NCBI GenBank assembly: GCA_032433595.1
Contig: JASWJB010000053.1
Span: forward strand, 1-64,000
DNA length: 64,000 bases
Direction of reading: 5' to 3'
Source: Conoideocrella luteorostrata
Lineage: Eukaryota > Ascomycota > Sordariomycetes > Hypocreales > Clavicipitaceae
Within the stretch, counting starts at the first letter, position 1; every line of letters begins with the position of its first letter. The notes below the pieces were generated by a model. That model was not told where the DNA came from. It searched no databases and saw only the letters and a program-made list of their open reading frames with translations. Positions 33,679 to 44,750 of the stretch are shown here, piece by piece. Made by a program: the position numbers and the translations under genes.

Positions 33679-35583
33679 CTTGTCACCTTTTTTTGGAATT
33701 ACTGGAACAATAATGGAAAGGCTTGGTGAAATTTTAGAGGACGGCAGCTGGTACGGCGTCGGGTCTGGACCTGTAGACCCTTTAGATGCATATACTGTCT
33801 CGAATAATAAGCCGATGATACTCCGCGCAACGGCAAACAACAGTTCCGACCCGTGAGAGGCGAAAGCCAAGCGAATCGGGATAATGCCATCCTTGCGTTA
33901 TGGCTACGCTCAACCTAATGATAGTTAGAACATTGGGAAGTAAAACATGACGTAATGCTGTAGCTCTCGCACCGTCGCTTTCTGCAGCATGGAACTGGTT
34001 CCATCTCTCATTTCACTCACGGCTCATGCGAGGTGCAAGCTATCACTAGGTTGTGGTCTCATATCTTCAAACGGATTTCCAATCCTGGATGCAAAATCCA
34101 GTCTGCGAGGTACAGAGTGCTAGAAAGAGCCATTCAGCCATTTCCAGCCACTACCTCGGTTTGTTGCTAGCCTTATCATCGTGTCTCACACAAAACTAAG
34201 TGATGTACTCCGTACGTTGCGTTTTCTACAAGGATGATGCGAAGACTTTGGCCAAGCTGTCGCGCCACTACTAATTTTGTCCAAACGGGACAAAATTTTA
34301 CATTCCAGTCTGATCCACCAGCATAAAATACTAGATCACCAGTTGGGTAATGACTTGTGCCGATGGCCAGGTATCCAATTCTGAGTATATTGGTGAGCTA
34401 CTGGTTTGATAGATGGCAATCCTGCTTGGAGGTCCATTGTAATGGTATATACTTGCGTGAGGAGTCCACAGGTTATTGGTAAGATATGAAAAGTATCAAC
34501 GCACATTCACGGAAAATGGACTTTGCCTGTAATAGTACAAGGAAGGGTAAATTTTTGTTGGCATGGATCATCCATCACGCAATGTACATGTAAGACGGCA
34601 CGCCCTATTTTTCTTCAAACATAAACGGAGCCCGCTGTTGGGGCGAGGGATGCCCATAATCTTACTTACCATCAAGGGAACGTGACTTCATTCCTGTCCA
34701 ATCCCTGATCCACAGCCATGATCGTAAGCAATGCTCGCCAACTTGTGGGGCCACGTTCCGGCCCGGATCGGTCCACTGCATGTCAAAACGGCCCCTTGGC
34801 AGGTGACTGGGTTAATCCACGACGCCTTGCAACGGGGCGACAGAGGTCTTCCATGTTTTACGTCACGAATGGGATACGCGTGTTCAGTAGGCATATCAGT
34901 AGCCTTGAAAGGAAATCCCATCATAGCGCACTACTAATCATGACCTATCATGAAAGGTAGTGCATTTGACCCATTTCACTCCGTCCTCTTCTTGAGGTAC
35001 GATGATGAAAGAAAAGCTTTCGCTCAACTTTCATTATTGTCGGTATATTTCTTTCTTGCCTACTACCATTAGTCTCAGGGAGGAAGATCGGCAGGCCGGT
35101 ATGAGGCTGAAAACGAAAATGCGCATCATCCATTGAGTAAATCCTGGAACTAGCCAAGCTACAAGGACAATTGTAAGCTTGATCCCAGACATGTCTTGCG
35201 CACCATTACTGACTTATGGCACTGCTTCAAATCAGATGCTTCACACACAGTTATTGCCAGATTTCTCTATAGCTAGCTTCTATGATGCCCATGGCACGGC
35301 TGTTAAGCAGCCGGGATCTGCATTTCTTCTTCACTCCACACTACGATTGGTCTACGCTTTGAAGATCGACCTGGACGGTTTCACATCCCATTCTTCCGCA
35401 TGGCGATGAAGAGCAGCACAGGTTTGAGGATGTAGTATTTTCTAGTTCGACTGGTATGCCTTGTGTTGAGACCCCGTCGTGGCGATCCACGATCGACCGT
35501 GTGTCCCAAAGTCCATAGATAGATGGAGCATCTTAGATGTTCACTAAAATCATGATTTATATGATGCTGCAATTCCCTCTTGT
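33679..35583. other. Intergenic, U2B'' to synthetase
   Basis: These 1.9 kb have no recognisable gene. One exact TACTCCGTA lies at 34206-34214. Overlapping open frames on both strands at 34688-34960 and 35179-35409 lack family motifs. The region is long for an upstream flank here and may hold the control region of the synthetase gene. Confidence 0.5.
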
Positions 35584-38500
35584 ATGGCTAGATCCAGCAA
35601 ACCAATCGAGTTAGAAATAACAACACTTCCATATTATTTCCAGCCCATCATCCAAACCTCAGAGTGGAAAAGTCCGACTGCAGCCTCGTGTCGTCGCCAA
35701 AGCCTCGAGATGAATCAGCAGGTTCCCCTCGGGCGGTTGCGGAACCTCGTGAAGCAGATTTACGAGATCCCAGCGTCAGAAGTTGCGAGAAGTCAACTAT
35801 TTCGAAGTCTGGGTAACTTTAATTGTGATAAAGTGGACATATTGTCATTGGTTGCGGAGACAGCCCATCATCCAACCCATCGCGCACTGCACCTTGTGTA
35901 TACATTGTTGACAGAGCTACCTGGCCATTGGCCCACGGTACCTCTCATAAGATGTTTCGCACAACTTACGATAGCCTTGCCTGAAGAGATCAGATCAGAC
36001 CCTGACAGCGAGGGCTCAAGACTGTTGACAGCAACCTCAGAACTTGTGAAACATTCATACAAGTCCTTTTCGGATTTCATCAGCCGTCAGCCTCGAGCGG
36101 CGCTACGAACAACGAAGCCTGACAGTTTTATCACGCATAAAGGATTATACAATTTCGTCACCGGATTCAAGCTTCCTGCAACACAAGAGAAACGGAAGCC
36201 TATTGTGGCTATTGCGTTACCCAACGGACCATTACTTGCAGCGACATGCATGGCCGTCACAACATATTACACCGCAGCCCCAATCAATCCGGCGGCAGGT
36301 CATGAACAATTCCGAACGGACGTGTTACAAGCTCGTGCGAAGTTTATTTTGACCAATAGGCAGGACTATGAAAAACTACAGCTTGATGCGCGATGGGTAA
36401 AAGACAAAGGCATCCAGATTTTTATCGTCGACTGGAGTGGCGGCGATGACATTCGCGTCTGTCGACCCACCGGAGGAGAGATTGTGCAGCCACATTGTCC
36501 AGGGCCGAAACCAAATGAAGCCGATGATATCAGCTTGATTCTCTTCACCAGTGGTACTTCTGGCACAAAGAAGGTTGTCCCAATAACCTTACATTCTATC
36601 ATCGCCGGGGTAGTGTTTGTAATGGACTCTTGGGGTCTAACTGCAAAAGACACCTGCCTCAATATGATGCCATTGTATCATGTGTAAGTACCTGAAATGG
36701 AAAGCGAAATGGCTGTGTATTTATGCTAATGTCAATTCAGAGGCGGATTAGTTCGAAATATTTTCGCCCCTATGTTTTCTGCCGGAACTACTGTGTGCTG
36801 CGCAGCGTTTGATCCAAATTTGTTCTGGGATGTTGTCGAATCATTGCAACCAACTTGGTATTACGCATCCCCTTCAATGCACTCATTAATTCTGGCCCAG
36901 TCGAGTGAACGAATTTCGTCATTGAAGAAGAGCCAAATAAGACTTGCCTGTAATGCTGCGGGGGGTCTATTGCCGTCATTGGCTTGCCAGCTTCGTGACA
37001 CTTTCAATTGTGTCGTCCTACCGAGCTATGGTATGACAGAGTATGTTTAACTGGTCATTTCTCTACCTGCACGGTTTTAATATCACAAAATGATCGATCT
37101 CTCGACGATAATGCTGACACGAAGCCTAGGTGCATGCCAATCTCGACGCCGCCTCTAGATTACAAGCTAGACCGTGAAGGTACATCTGGTATTAGCACTG
37201 GCCCGGAGTTAACTATTCTGGACTGGTCAGAGCACAAAGTTGAGTCCGGCACAGTAGGACGAATTTGTGTCCGGGGTGAACCTGTTTTTCCCGGTTACTT
37301 GCTACCTGATGGCTCATTCGACGTATCTCCTTTCAGTCGCGACGGCTGGTTTGATACGGGTGATCTGGGGTACATGGACGGTGATGGCTATTTATACATT
37401 ACTGGAAGGAGCAAAGAAGTCATCAATCGTGGTGGCGAGTTAATATCGCCATTTGAGGTTGAGAATGCCATTATGTCGGCAGCATTGTTACCAAACTCCC
37501 CCATTTATGGCAAAGTCAGTCAGGTACTCGCGTTTTCCGCAACTCATGTCGTTTTGCAAGAAGTTGTAGCAGTGGCACTTGTCACACCTCCAGGCCAGAT
37601 GAGGGTAGACCTGAAGAAGCTTCATTCTGCCTTACGTTCATCCTTACAGCAAGTTAAATGGCCAGTTTTGATAACTTATATGGACGATCTACCGAAAAAG
37701 AATAACAAAGTACTGCGGATCAAGCTTGGACAGAGGTTGAGCCTGCCGGATATTCATGATGATATGCCTTATTTACAGAGACACTGGCAAGCAACCTGCC
37801 CGGCCCCCGACACTGCGCTGTCTGTGTCCATTGACTGTGTATGTTGTGCTATTGACGATAGCACCCTCCACAAGAGTCTGGACATCGCTATTCCAACTGA
37901 CTTGAGGTACCATGTCCGAAGGGGACGTGGTACTGGCGTCCCCGAGTTGTTCTGTGCCCCTGCAAAGCACCATTACCCAGCACCAGCCATAACGCTGGCG
38001 ACGGATTTGAAGGAACATCTATCAAGCTGCCTTCACAACTACATGATCCCTGAGCCAATTCATGTATTGAAAGAGCCACTACCAACAGATGAGAGTGGAA
38101 ATGTGGATGACCACGACCTTCAGGTCATGCTCGACGCTCTGCTAGGAGCTTCAATGGGCCATCTGGCCGATTCGACAGAAGGCAGAGTCACCAAGGTCTT
38201 TGCTGATATGCTTGGGCGCCATCCTGCCGACCTACCCCATGATGTTGATTTTTTCAGCCTTGGGGGCGACTCACTTCGTGCTGGTCGCTTAGCCTCCGCC
38301 CTGCGGTCCGAATTTGGTGTTCAGGTGCCTATCAGCATTATTTTCAATGAGGGATCTGTTCAGGCGATCTCTGCTTACTTGGACAAGATTGCGCCAACAT
38401 CACCAATTAGCAACTGCGAGGATGAGATTTTTGGATGTAATACCACATGCAGTTCGACAAACCCAATATTGATGGCACTTCAGTTGATACCTCTGGTCAT

Positions 38501-40943
38501 TCTCTATCCCCTACGACGCGCTTTTCAATGGACCATTTTCATCGTGGCTCTCAGTTACACTCAGGACTTCCCGACAAACCTGTCAGTCCCCGGTCGGCTC
38601 CTCAACCTGACGCTTAGTATTCTATTTGCTCGAGTTGTTGTTAGGCTAGTCGTCCCCTTTTTTGGCATTTTTGCTAAATGGGTAATCATAGGGCGTTATC
38701 GCGAAGGACTGTATCCGATGTGGGGGGGGTATCACACACGTTGGTGGATGGTCCAAAAGATTGTGAGTCTATCCGGCAAAGGATGGTTCAGCTTCAACGA
38801 CACCACAAAGGCATGGTACTGCCGGATGATGGGGGCCAGAATTGGCCGGAACGTGAAGTTCGCAGGCGCCGCCTTGGGCGAGTGGGACTTATTAGACATT
38901 CGCGACGGTGCAGTGCTAACTCGCTGTATATGTCGGCCATTTGCCGCTGAAGGAAACACCTCGATGTACCTTGGGAAAATCACCATTGGAGAGCGCTCAT
39001 TTATCGGAATCTCAGCAATTATCGCGGCCGGGACGAAAGTTCCACCGAATACATGTATTGGACCAAATTCCTCAAGCTGGGAGTTGCAAGATGCCGACGA
39101 AGCAAACCGCGAGCTTTCTCCGAGCGCAGCACCAAGGCCTCATTGGTTGCTCACAAGCTTTTTCACCGTCCCTCTTCAGCTTTCCGCCTGGTTCTTGTCT
39201 CTCATGCCATGGATAGGCGGTCTCATCGGCATGGTGTTGCAGCAACCTATGGTTGCGGGCACACCACTCCGCAGCATACTGGATTGGTTTACGGAGCCAC
39301 GTCGAGTCGCCTATCATTACCTCGCTCTAATCTTGAAGACTCTTGTCAGTCCTTTCATTCTATTTGCCTTCGCAGTCACTGTAAAGATGCTCTTAGATGC
39401 CATGCTTGGCAAGCTTAGTGCAGGTCCTTCGAAGAAGAAGGGATGCAGTGCGGTTGCAACCTGGCGGGCTACTCTAATGAAAACCCTTATGCCAGTGTCT
39501 CGCCTACATGATATGACTACTATGTTTGGTCAACACTACGAGGCAACCTCCATTGCGTTGCGGATGTTGGGCAGCCAAGTTGGTAAACGAGTTTACTGGC
39601 CAGGGACGGGCCCCAGTATTGGGGACTACCATCTGCTGAATGTTGGTAACGATGTCGTTTTCGGTTCTCGAGCACATCTTGTCACAACGGATGGAACCGG
39701 ATCAGAGATGATCACAATTCGAGATCGTGCCATGATTGCCGACCGGGTTTGTCTTCTTCCTGGTGTTGATGTGGGCGAGCGAACGACGATGGGGTCTGGC
39801 GCCTTGACTGGCAGAAACAAAAAGTATAATGCCGGCGCTACGTACGTGGGTTCCAAAGGTCGGGATGCAGTCTGCTTATCGACGGGAGATCGGGAAAAAT
39901 ACAGGCCTCGCAGACGCATTCAACATATAAGCAGCGAAGACACTCTGACTGGAGATCGAACGATTGCCCAAAAGGCATCCCCTCGTACCCGAATCCAGCA
40001 TATGAGCAGTGACGACACACTTGCTGAATCCCGCGAGTCCGTGAAGTCAAGGCGATACAGAGAGAAGAAACCTAACCATTTCCTTACTGATAGTGATACG
40101 GATGACAATGCTGACGAACCACCCCTGTCAGAGACAATATCGCCTTTTGGGAGGGCTTTTTACCTGAAGCTTGCGCCATATCATGTCATGGGACCGTTCG
40201 CAATCTTCTGTTATTCATCCTTCATGACGGTGTTTACTGCATTCTATTGGAATATCCCAAACATATCCTCCATTCAGTTGGTGAACTTCTTTATGAACCG
40301 CTTCATCACACGAGATAATACTGTGATGTACGAAGTTGGTGTTCTCTTTGGCATGTCAGCGTTGACATTTGCTGTGCTTACATCATTGCAAGCTATTTTG
40401 GCACTAGGCATCGTGGTCGCCTCTAAATGGGCGTTATTAGGTCGTCGACAACCAGGCAATTACGATTGGGACAAATCGCCCTACTGCCAGCGTTGGCAGC
40501 TGTTCCTGTGTATTGAAAAGATACGAAGGCACTGTTACCGTGGCGAGGGAGTTCTTGGTCTATTAACAGGCACCAATTGGATTGTTTTATACTTCCGAGC
40601 ACTTGGGGCAAATATTGGCAAAGATTGTGCCTTGTTCGCAAATGGTCGTCCGAGTCTCATGTTTACCGAGCCAGATCTAATCACGCTTGGAGACAGGGTG
40701 GTAGTAGATGACGCGAGCGTTGTTGGCCACATTAACACACGTGGAAAATTTGATCTCAATCGTCTAGAGATAGGGAATCGCTGCGTTTTACGCACGGGAA
40801 GTAGACTGCTAAGTGGGGCTACTATGAAGGATGATAGTTGCCTTTTAGAACATACATTAATTATGGGGGGGGATGTTGTTGAGAAACGGTGGACGATGCA
40901 GGGTTGGCCAGCCGAAAAGTTTGACAGGAGACGGGTGGATTAA
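35584..40943 (+). CDS. Membrane-bound adenylation-carrier synthetase with three beta-helix domains (Pls/VibA-like architecture)
   Basis: Three exons, 35584-36683, 36741-37040 and 37130-40943, encode 1,737 residues (ATG at 35710 would remove 42). Seen in order: an adenylate-forming domain with LILFTSGTSGTKK (about 318-330), PSYGMTE, DGWFDTGDLGYMDGDGYLY and the NKVLRIKLG lysine region; a carrier domain with FFSLGGDSLRAGRL, phosphopantetheine Ser848 (codon 38271); then membrane pair 1 (about 914-988), beta-helix 1 (1033-1112), membrane pair 2 (1138-1224), beta-helix 2 (1267-1374), membrane pair 3 (1485-1571) and beta-helix 3 (1622-1716). Known: A-T-(TM2-soluble)x3 is the layout of the poly-epsilon-lysine synthetase Pls of Streptomyces and its TIGR02353 relatives, and fungal VibA is similar. 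Inference: it adenylates a substrate and condenses it, perhaps iteratively, at a membrane. The A domain looks acyl-CoA-synthetase-like, so the substrate is unknown. I see no tailoring genes nearby. Confidence 0.8.
39907..40035 (+). repeat. In-frame duplicated Ser/Asp motif between beta-helix 2 and membrane pair 3
   Basis: Within the synthetase, RRRIQHISSEDTLTGDR (from about 39907) is followed by RTRIQHMSSDDTLAESR (from about 39982). The two 17-residue units are 25 residues apart and differ mostly conservatively. Both carry S-S-E/D-D-T-L, a plausible acidic-directed kinase site. They sit in the hydrophilic linker ahead of a second acidic stretch (SDTDDNADEPP). Confidence 0.75.
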
Positions 40944-41020
40944 AAAGAATTGTGTACGTAGGACCTAAATACAGGCGTGTCAATCTTAATTTTTTTTTCT
41001 AACGAACTTTTTTTTTTGCT

Positions 41021-41155
41021 AATTTTTTTTTTGGAAAGACAAACGGGGTTCTTGGGGGGGGTTTTTTTTTAAAGTGGGAACTATAATTGCCTTTTTTTTT
41101 TTTTTTTGAAAGACAAATAGACAAATGGTATGTTCTGGGGGGGGTTTTAAAGTGA
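41021..41155. repeat. Tandem imperfect duplication of a T-run/G-run unit
   Basis: Two units share the order T-run, GAAAGACAAA, GTTCT followed by a G-run, T-run, AAAGTG. Unit 1 is about 41021-41079 and unit 2 about 41090-41155. Unit 2 has an extra insertion after GACAAA. A partial third echo (T-run then AAAGT) is at about 41283. Confidence 0.7.
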
Positions 41156-41175
41156 AAAAAAAAAAAATAGCGCTG

Positions 41176-41201
41176 TATATGTATATATATATATATATAT
41201 T
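41176..41201. repeat. TA microsatellite
   Basis: An almost pure TA dinucleotide tract with one G interruption, followed by TTAAATAAAAAAAA. It is simple-sequence DNA in the spacer. Confidence 0.9.
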
Positions 41202-41359
41202 AAATAAAAAAAAGGCCCTCAGACTCACTGTATGCCCCTATACCTGGCACAAAAACAATCGCCACTAATTTTCCTGACAATTATTTTTTTTAAAGTCAAA
41301 AGTTTTATTTGAAATTTCTTAGCTCACAATTTATTTTTAAATTAAAAGACTTCTAGTAT

Positions 41360-44239
41360 TTAATTGCGACGATACCCATTTCCAGACCAGTTTCCGTATG
41401 AAGGTGGAGGCGGTGGTATGCCAACTCCAAAACCGGGCCCTCCAGGAGGCGGTGGACGCCACACAGCGGAGTGTTGGTTACCGTGCCCACTACCACCACC
41501 CCATCGTCTATGTTCTTGGTGGCCAAAACTGCCTCCTCTACCATATCCCGATCCTCGAGGACCTCTTCCAATTTTGTGTCTGATAATCTCAATGTCACTT
41601 GAACTAAGTGCAGGTGGCGGTAGAGTAGCCCCTCGTAACAACATTGATTTGTGAATCTGCTGTGTTTGTGGCATATCATAATACACGCTGATATAAAGAA
41701 AAGGAAAAGGAAAACGTTAACACTGGGTTCGGACGATTAATTCATGTGCGGGAAGTTCTTACCTGACTGATCGATCGTAATCTAGATCTGGCATGACATT
41801 TCTCTGAAGAGGATAATGTAATGCCCCATGTGGCACATAACCGTCTTGTTTTTCTGCCTTTCCCGATAGACCGTCACTCAATTTTGGGTTCAGTTTGAAT
41901 CTTGAAGATTCTTGGCGCTTCGAATAAAATCTGGTCAGGATATCATCGTAAAGGCCGTCGTTATTATCTGACAGGATGAGCACATCTCTGCCAGTTGCAT
42001 TTCGCGCAGCCTCGGTCGGACTCAAAAGCGGATACTTGCCTTGAACGGCTGCCAACAACCGTGGCATATCTATGAAAGGCAGTAATGCCACTCCTTGCCA
42101 GGCCATTTTTTTGCCATTCAAGTCCACCTCAAACTCCTCCGGATAAAAATCAATGATTTCACTATCATGTTCCGTCATCAGTGGATGGAAAACTTGAGGA
42201 AGAGCATGTCGTGAAGCCGCCGGTAAAACGCTCATCAACTGTTCGAATGGTTTGGATATCCGGCCCTTTTCGAAGACAATTTCCATGCTCGCCAACTCTT
42301 TAAAATCCGCAGCAAACGGTGCATAGTGGTAAGGATAATACCACTCCCAAGAAGGGCAGCCTTGGAAATAGTACAAAAGTACCCATGCTAGGCCTTCCAC
42401 GTAGGCCCGTGCTACTTCATGCCGAAACGATGTATCTCCAGGCGGGCGATGAAACTTTTGTTGATAATAGCGATCGATATAGCCATCTTCCCACAACCTT
42501 ACAGTGTCAACAGGGTCACCTGCCGGTGTGACGGCTTGTTTTTGACTATTTTGGTCCGCGTCAGGGCTAGTGGCAGCATGTTCTGTCGCAACATCCGATT
42601 GTTCTGGTGCTTTGCGCTTGCCTAGGATGGATGATGCAGTTTCGCCGCTAGAGTCGCTGCTCTTCAATGCTCGTAGCTGCTCCTTCATTACACTTGCAGC
42701 ACTTTTATTGGCAGTATTTGCGTCATGAACAGTGGTCCTATTCACGACCATATCATGTGTGATAGCTCGAGGCGGTTCTTTTGGATATGTTGAGATCGGA
42801 TGCAGAGTCAGGCCGCGAGAGGGATCATGGTGGCCGTTTTTGTGAGTCTCGCCACGGACTTCACGGGCAGTTCCACGATGATTCGTTTCGCTCTGCAGCT
42901 TTCTTCGCTTTGCATTTGCCTCCCTGCGTTCTTCTTGCTCTTTTCGACGTTTGAATATACTGTCCTCTTGCCTCGCCAGCCCATCCAAAATGCGCTGTGC
43001 TCTTTCGAGGTCTATATGGCCGTCTTTCGTGACATACCCTCCCATGCTTGCCAGATTGTTTCTCCAGATAGTTGTCAGTGTGTCAATGCCGTGTTCTCGG
43101 ATTTCTAATGCTGGTAGGTGAGGCAGGAAATCGTTCCCGACAAAGCAGCACATGAACACCCAGTCATCTATGGCTCGTTCCAGGTCAAAGCGAAATGGTA
43201 GACCAGGAACGGCTAATTCTGCTGCAAGATATTCTCGAAGCACCGAAACGTGGAGCCAGATGAAAGGTTTGGGTGTGATATCGCTAGGTTTTTCATCGAA
43301 GTCTGCCGCCTTCTCCTTCGCCTCGCCCCGACAACTGCGTGCATCATGTCCCGTCTGCCCGCAGAGCTGACACATTCTAGCTTTCCCTTCTTGAAAGAAT
43401 ACATCCTCTCGAAGGACTCGAAAGTGAGGCTCATGTGTTGCTAGGCCTAACATGATCAGATCGGCATCCAAACCATAAATCACGTGGCGAGTATTTGGGT
43501 CGTGTTCTGGGCAAGCCCTCTGTGACCGCACAAAATTCATGATTTTGTGCTCGCCTTCTCCTGGAACCGTAGCGTCGGAAATCAAAACCTTCATTTTAGA
43601 CCAGGCCGGATCGGTGTTCAGTTTGTACTGACACCAATAGCGCAAGCTGATGGCGAGTATGTCCATAAACGGTGTTCCTGGAGTAATTGAGTTATTATCA
43701 AACACTTTTTTTGCTATATTCTCGCTGTGTTCTGGAGGTAGTTTGCCGCTATTCTGTTGCTTGACGAGCTTTAGTAGCTCTTCCTTATTTTCCTCCTTCT
43801 CCTTGGCTTCTTGCGCGGATCGGAACCGTCTGGATCGTTGTTGGTTCATCTTCGCACGGGGCGCGACGCCGTCTAAAATAACGTCATAAGCATGATTGAA
43901 TTGAACCTAGAGGAGGAGGTTTTACTTACCAACGGCAATCATGAGAAGTTTCCGCGGCCTGACCATGTTTACTACACGGTCAGTGTACTTGAAGATCTCG
44001 AGCATCATTGCCTCTTCATCTTCGGGTGCAGGCTTGTCATCCGGGTGTGCACAAGGATGAACTATGCCGTTCATATCAAGATATAGATTATCAAATTCCT
44101 CTCCATTAGGATTTCGCCTAGAGGTATCAACAGGCACAATCGAGCCATCTGGCATTATAACTGGCTGCTCTTCGATCACCGGGGAAATAATCTTCGGATA
44201 TTTGTTGGAAAGCCATCGAAAAGCGGCCGGGATACCCAT
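41360..44239 (-). CDS. RAT1: Nuclear 5'-3' exoribonuclease Rat1/Xrn2
   Basis: Rat1 degrades nuclear RNA 5' to 3', including the torpedo that ends Pol II transcription, with partner Rai1. Three exons: 44239-43930, 43872-41763 and 41687-41360, giving 915 residues, a little short for the family. The N-terminus [17 protein letters not shown] and [13 protein letters not shown] are diagnostic, with [18 protein letters not shown] across the first splice. Catalytic acidic residues lie in [13 protein letters not shown] and [19 protein letters not shown] zinc knuckle, [14 protein letters not shown], is present, which marks filamentous-fungal Rat1 rather than Xrn1. A Gly/Pro/Arg-rich tail follows the second splice ([15 protein letters not shown]). 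The gene is divergent from USO1 (511 bp). Confidence 0.94.
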
Positions 44240-44750
44240 CTTGCTAGAGATGTAAGCACCGAAAAGATTAATTCGAAAAAAAGAAAAAGATTTGAGGTGC
44301 AAACGGAAGCTGATTTCTTCCCCGGATTGCATTCGAGTCGCAGAGACAAACGTTGACCAGAACCGTCATTTCTTTCTTACTCAGCAGCATTAATTTTTTA
44401 CTAGCACGCTAAATGTACTCCGTACATCACTCCGTTCTAGTTTATTGCACTAGTCGCACTGTGCGCTAGTCCGTAGTGGACCCCGCTTGTAGCGTACTAA
44501 CAGCCCCTACTTACGGAGTACTGTCTAACACATTTCTGGCATAAGTAACTAGTTATTTGCTAAACTCCCTGTGTTCGAATTGCTGATGGTCCACAGAGCG
44601 GGAACAAGGAGCCGAATTTATTTTCCACGCTTTTCCCTCTAGAAGTCTTTCACCCTCAAGCCCTCTTCCCCAGAGGAGCTGCGGTGTAGCGAAGTGGCTC
44701 GCTCATATTTGGTGTCTTAATTACTCAATGGCGCATAACCTATCGACATC
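44240..44750. promoter_or_regulatory. Divergent intergenic region RAT1/USO1
   Basis: These 511 bp hold both promoters. A 105-bp segment (44416-44520) with inverted TACTCCGTA/TACGGAGTA ends lies inside and is listed separately. No gene is visible. Confidence 0.5.
44416..44520. repeat. 105-bp segment with inverted TACTCCGTA/TACGGAGTA ends
   Basis: The left end TACTCCGTA (44416-44424) faces TACGGAGTA (44512-44520); counting one flanking base each side, the match is 10 nt. Inside, ACCCCGCTTGTA is shared exactly with the segment on the far side of USO1 (near 48016-48027), and CCGTAGT also occurs in both. This looks like a small non-autonomous or hairpin element. Confidence 0.7.

Larger units (their letters stand above)
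40944..41359. other. Intergenic, homopolymer-rich spacer between synthetase and RAT1
   Basis: These 416 bp are dominated by T, A and G runs and a TA tract, with no coding signal. They separate the convergent 3' ends of the synthetase and RAT1 genes. Confidence 0.7.

Noticed and set aside
34688..34960. Three overlapping open frames on both strands upstream of the synthetase
   Set aside because: Mutually overlapping frames on opposite strands without motifs suggest a stop-poor GC-rich patch rather than a gene.
41364..41654. Plus-strand proline/glycine-rich open frame of 96 residues
   Set aside because: It is the mirror of the Gly/Pro/Arg-rich RAT1 C-terminal exon.
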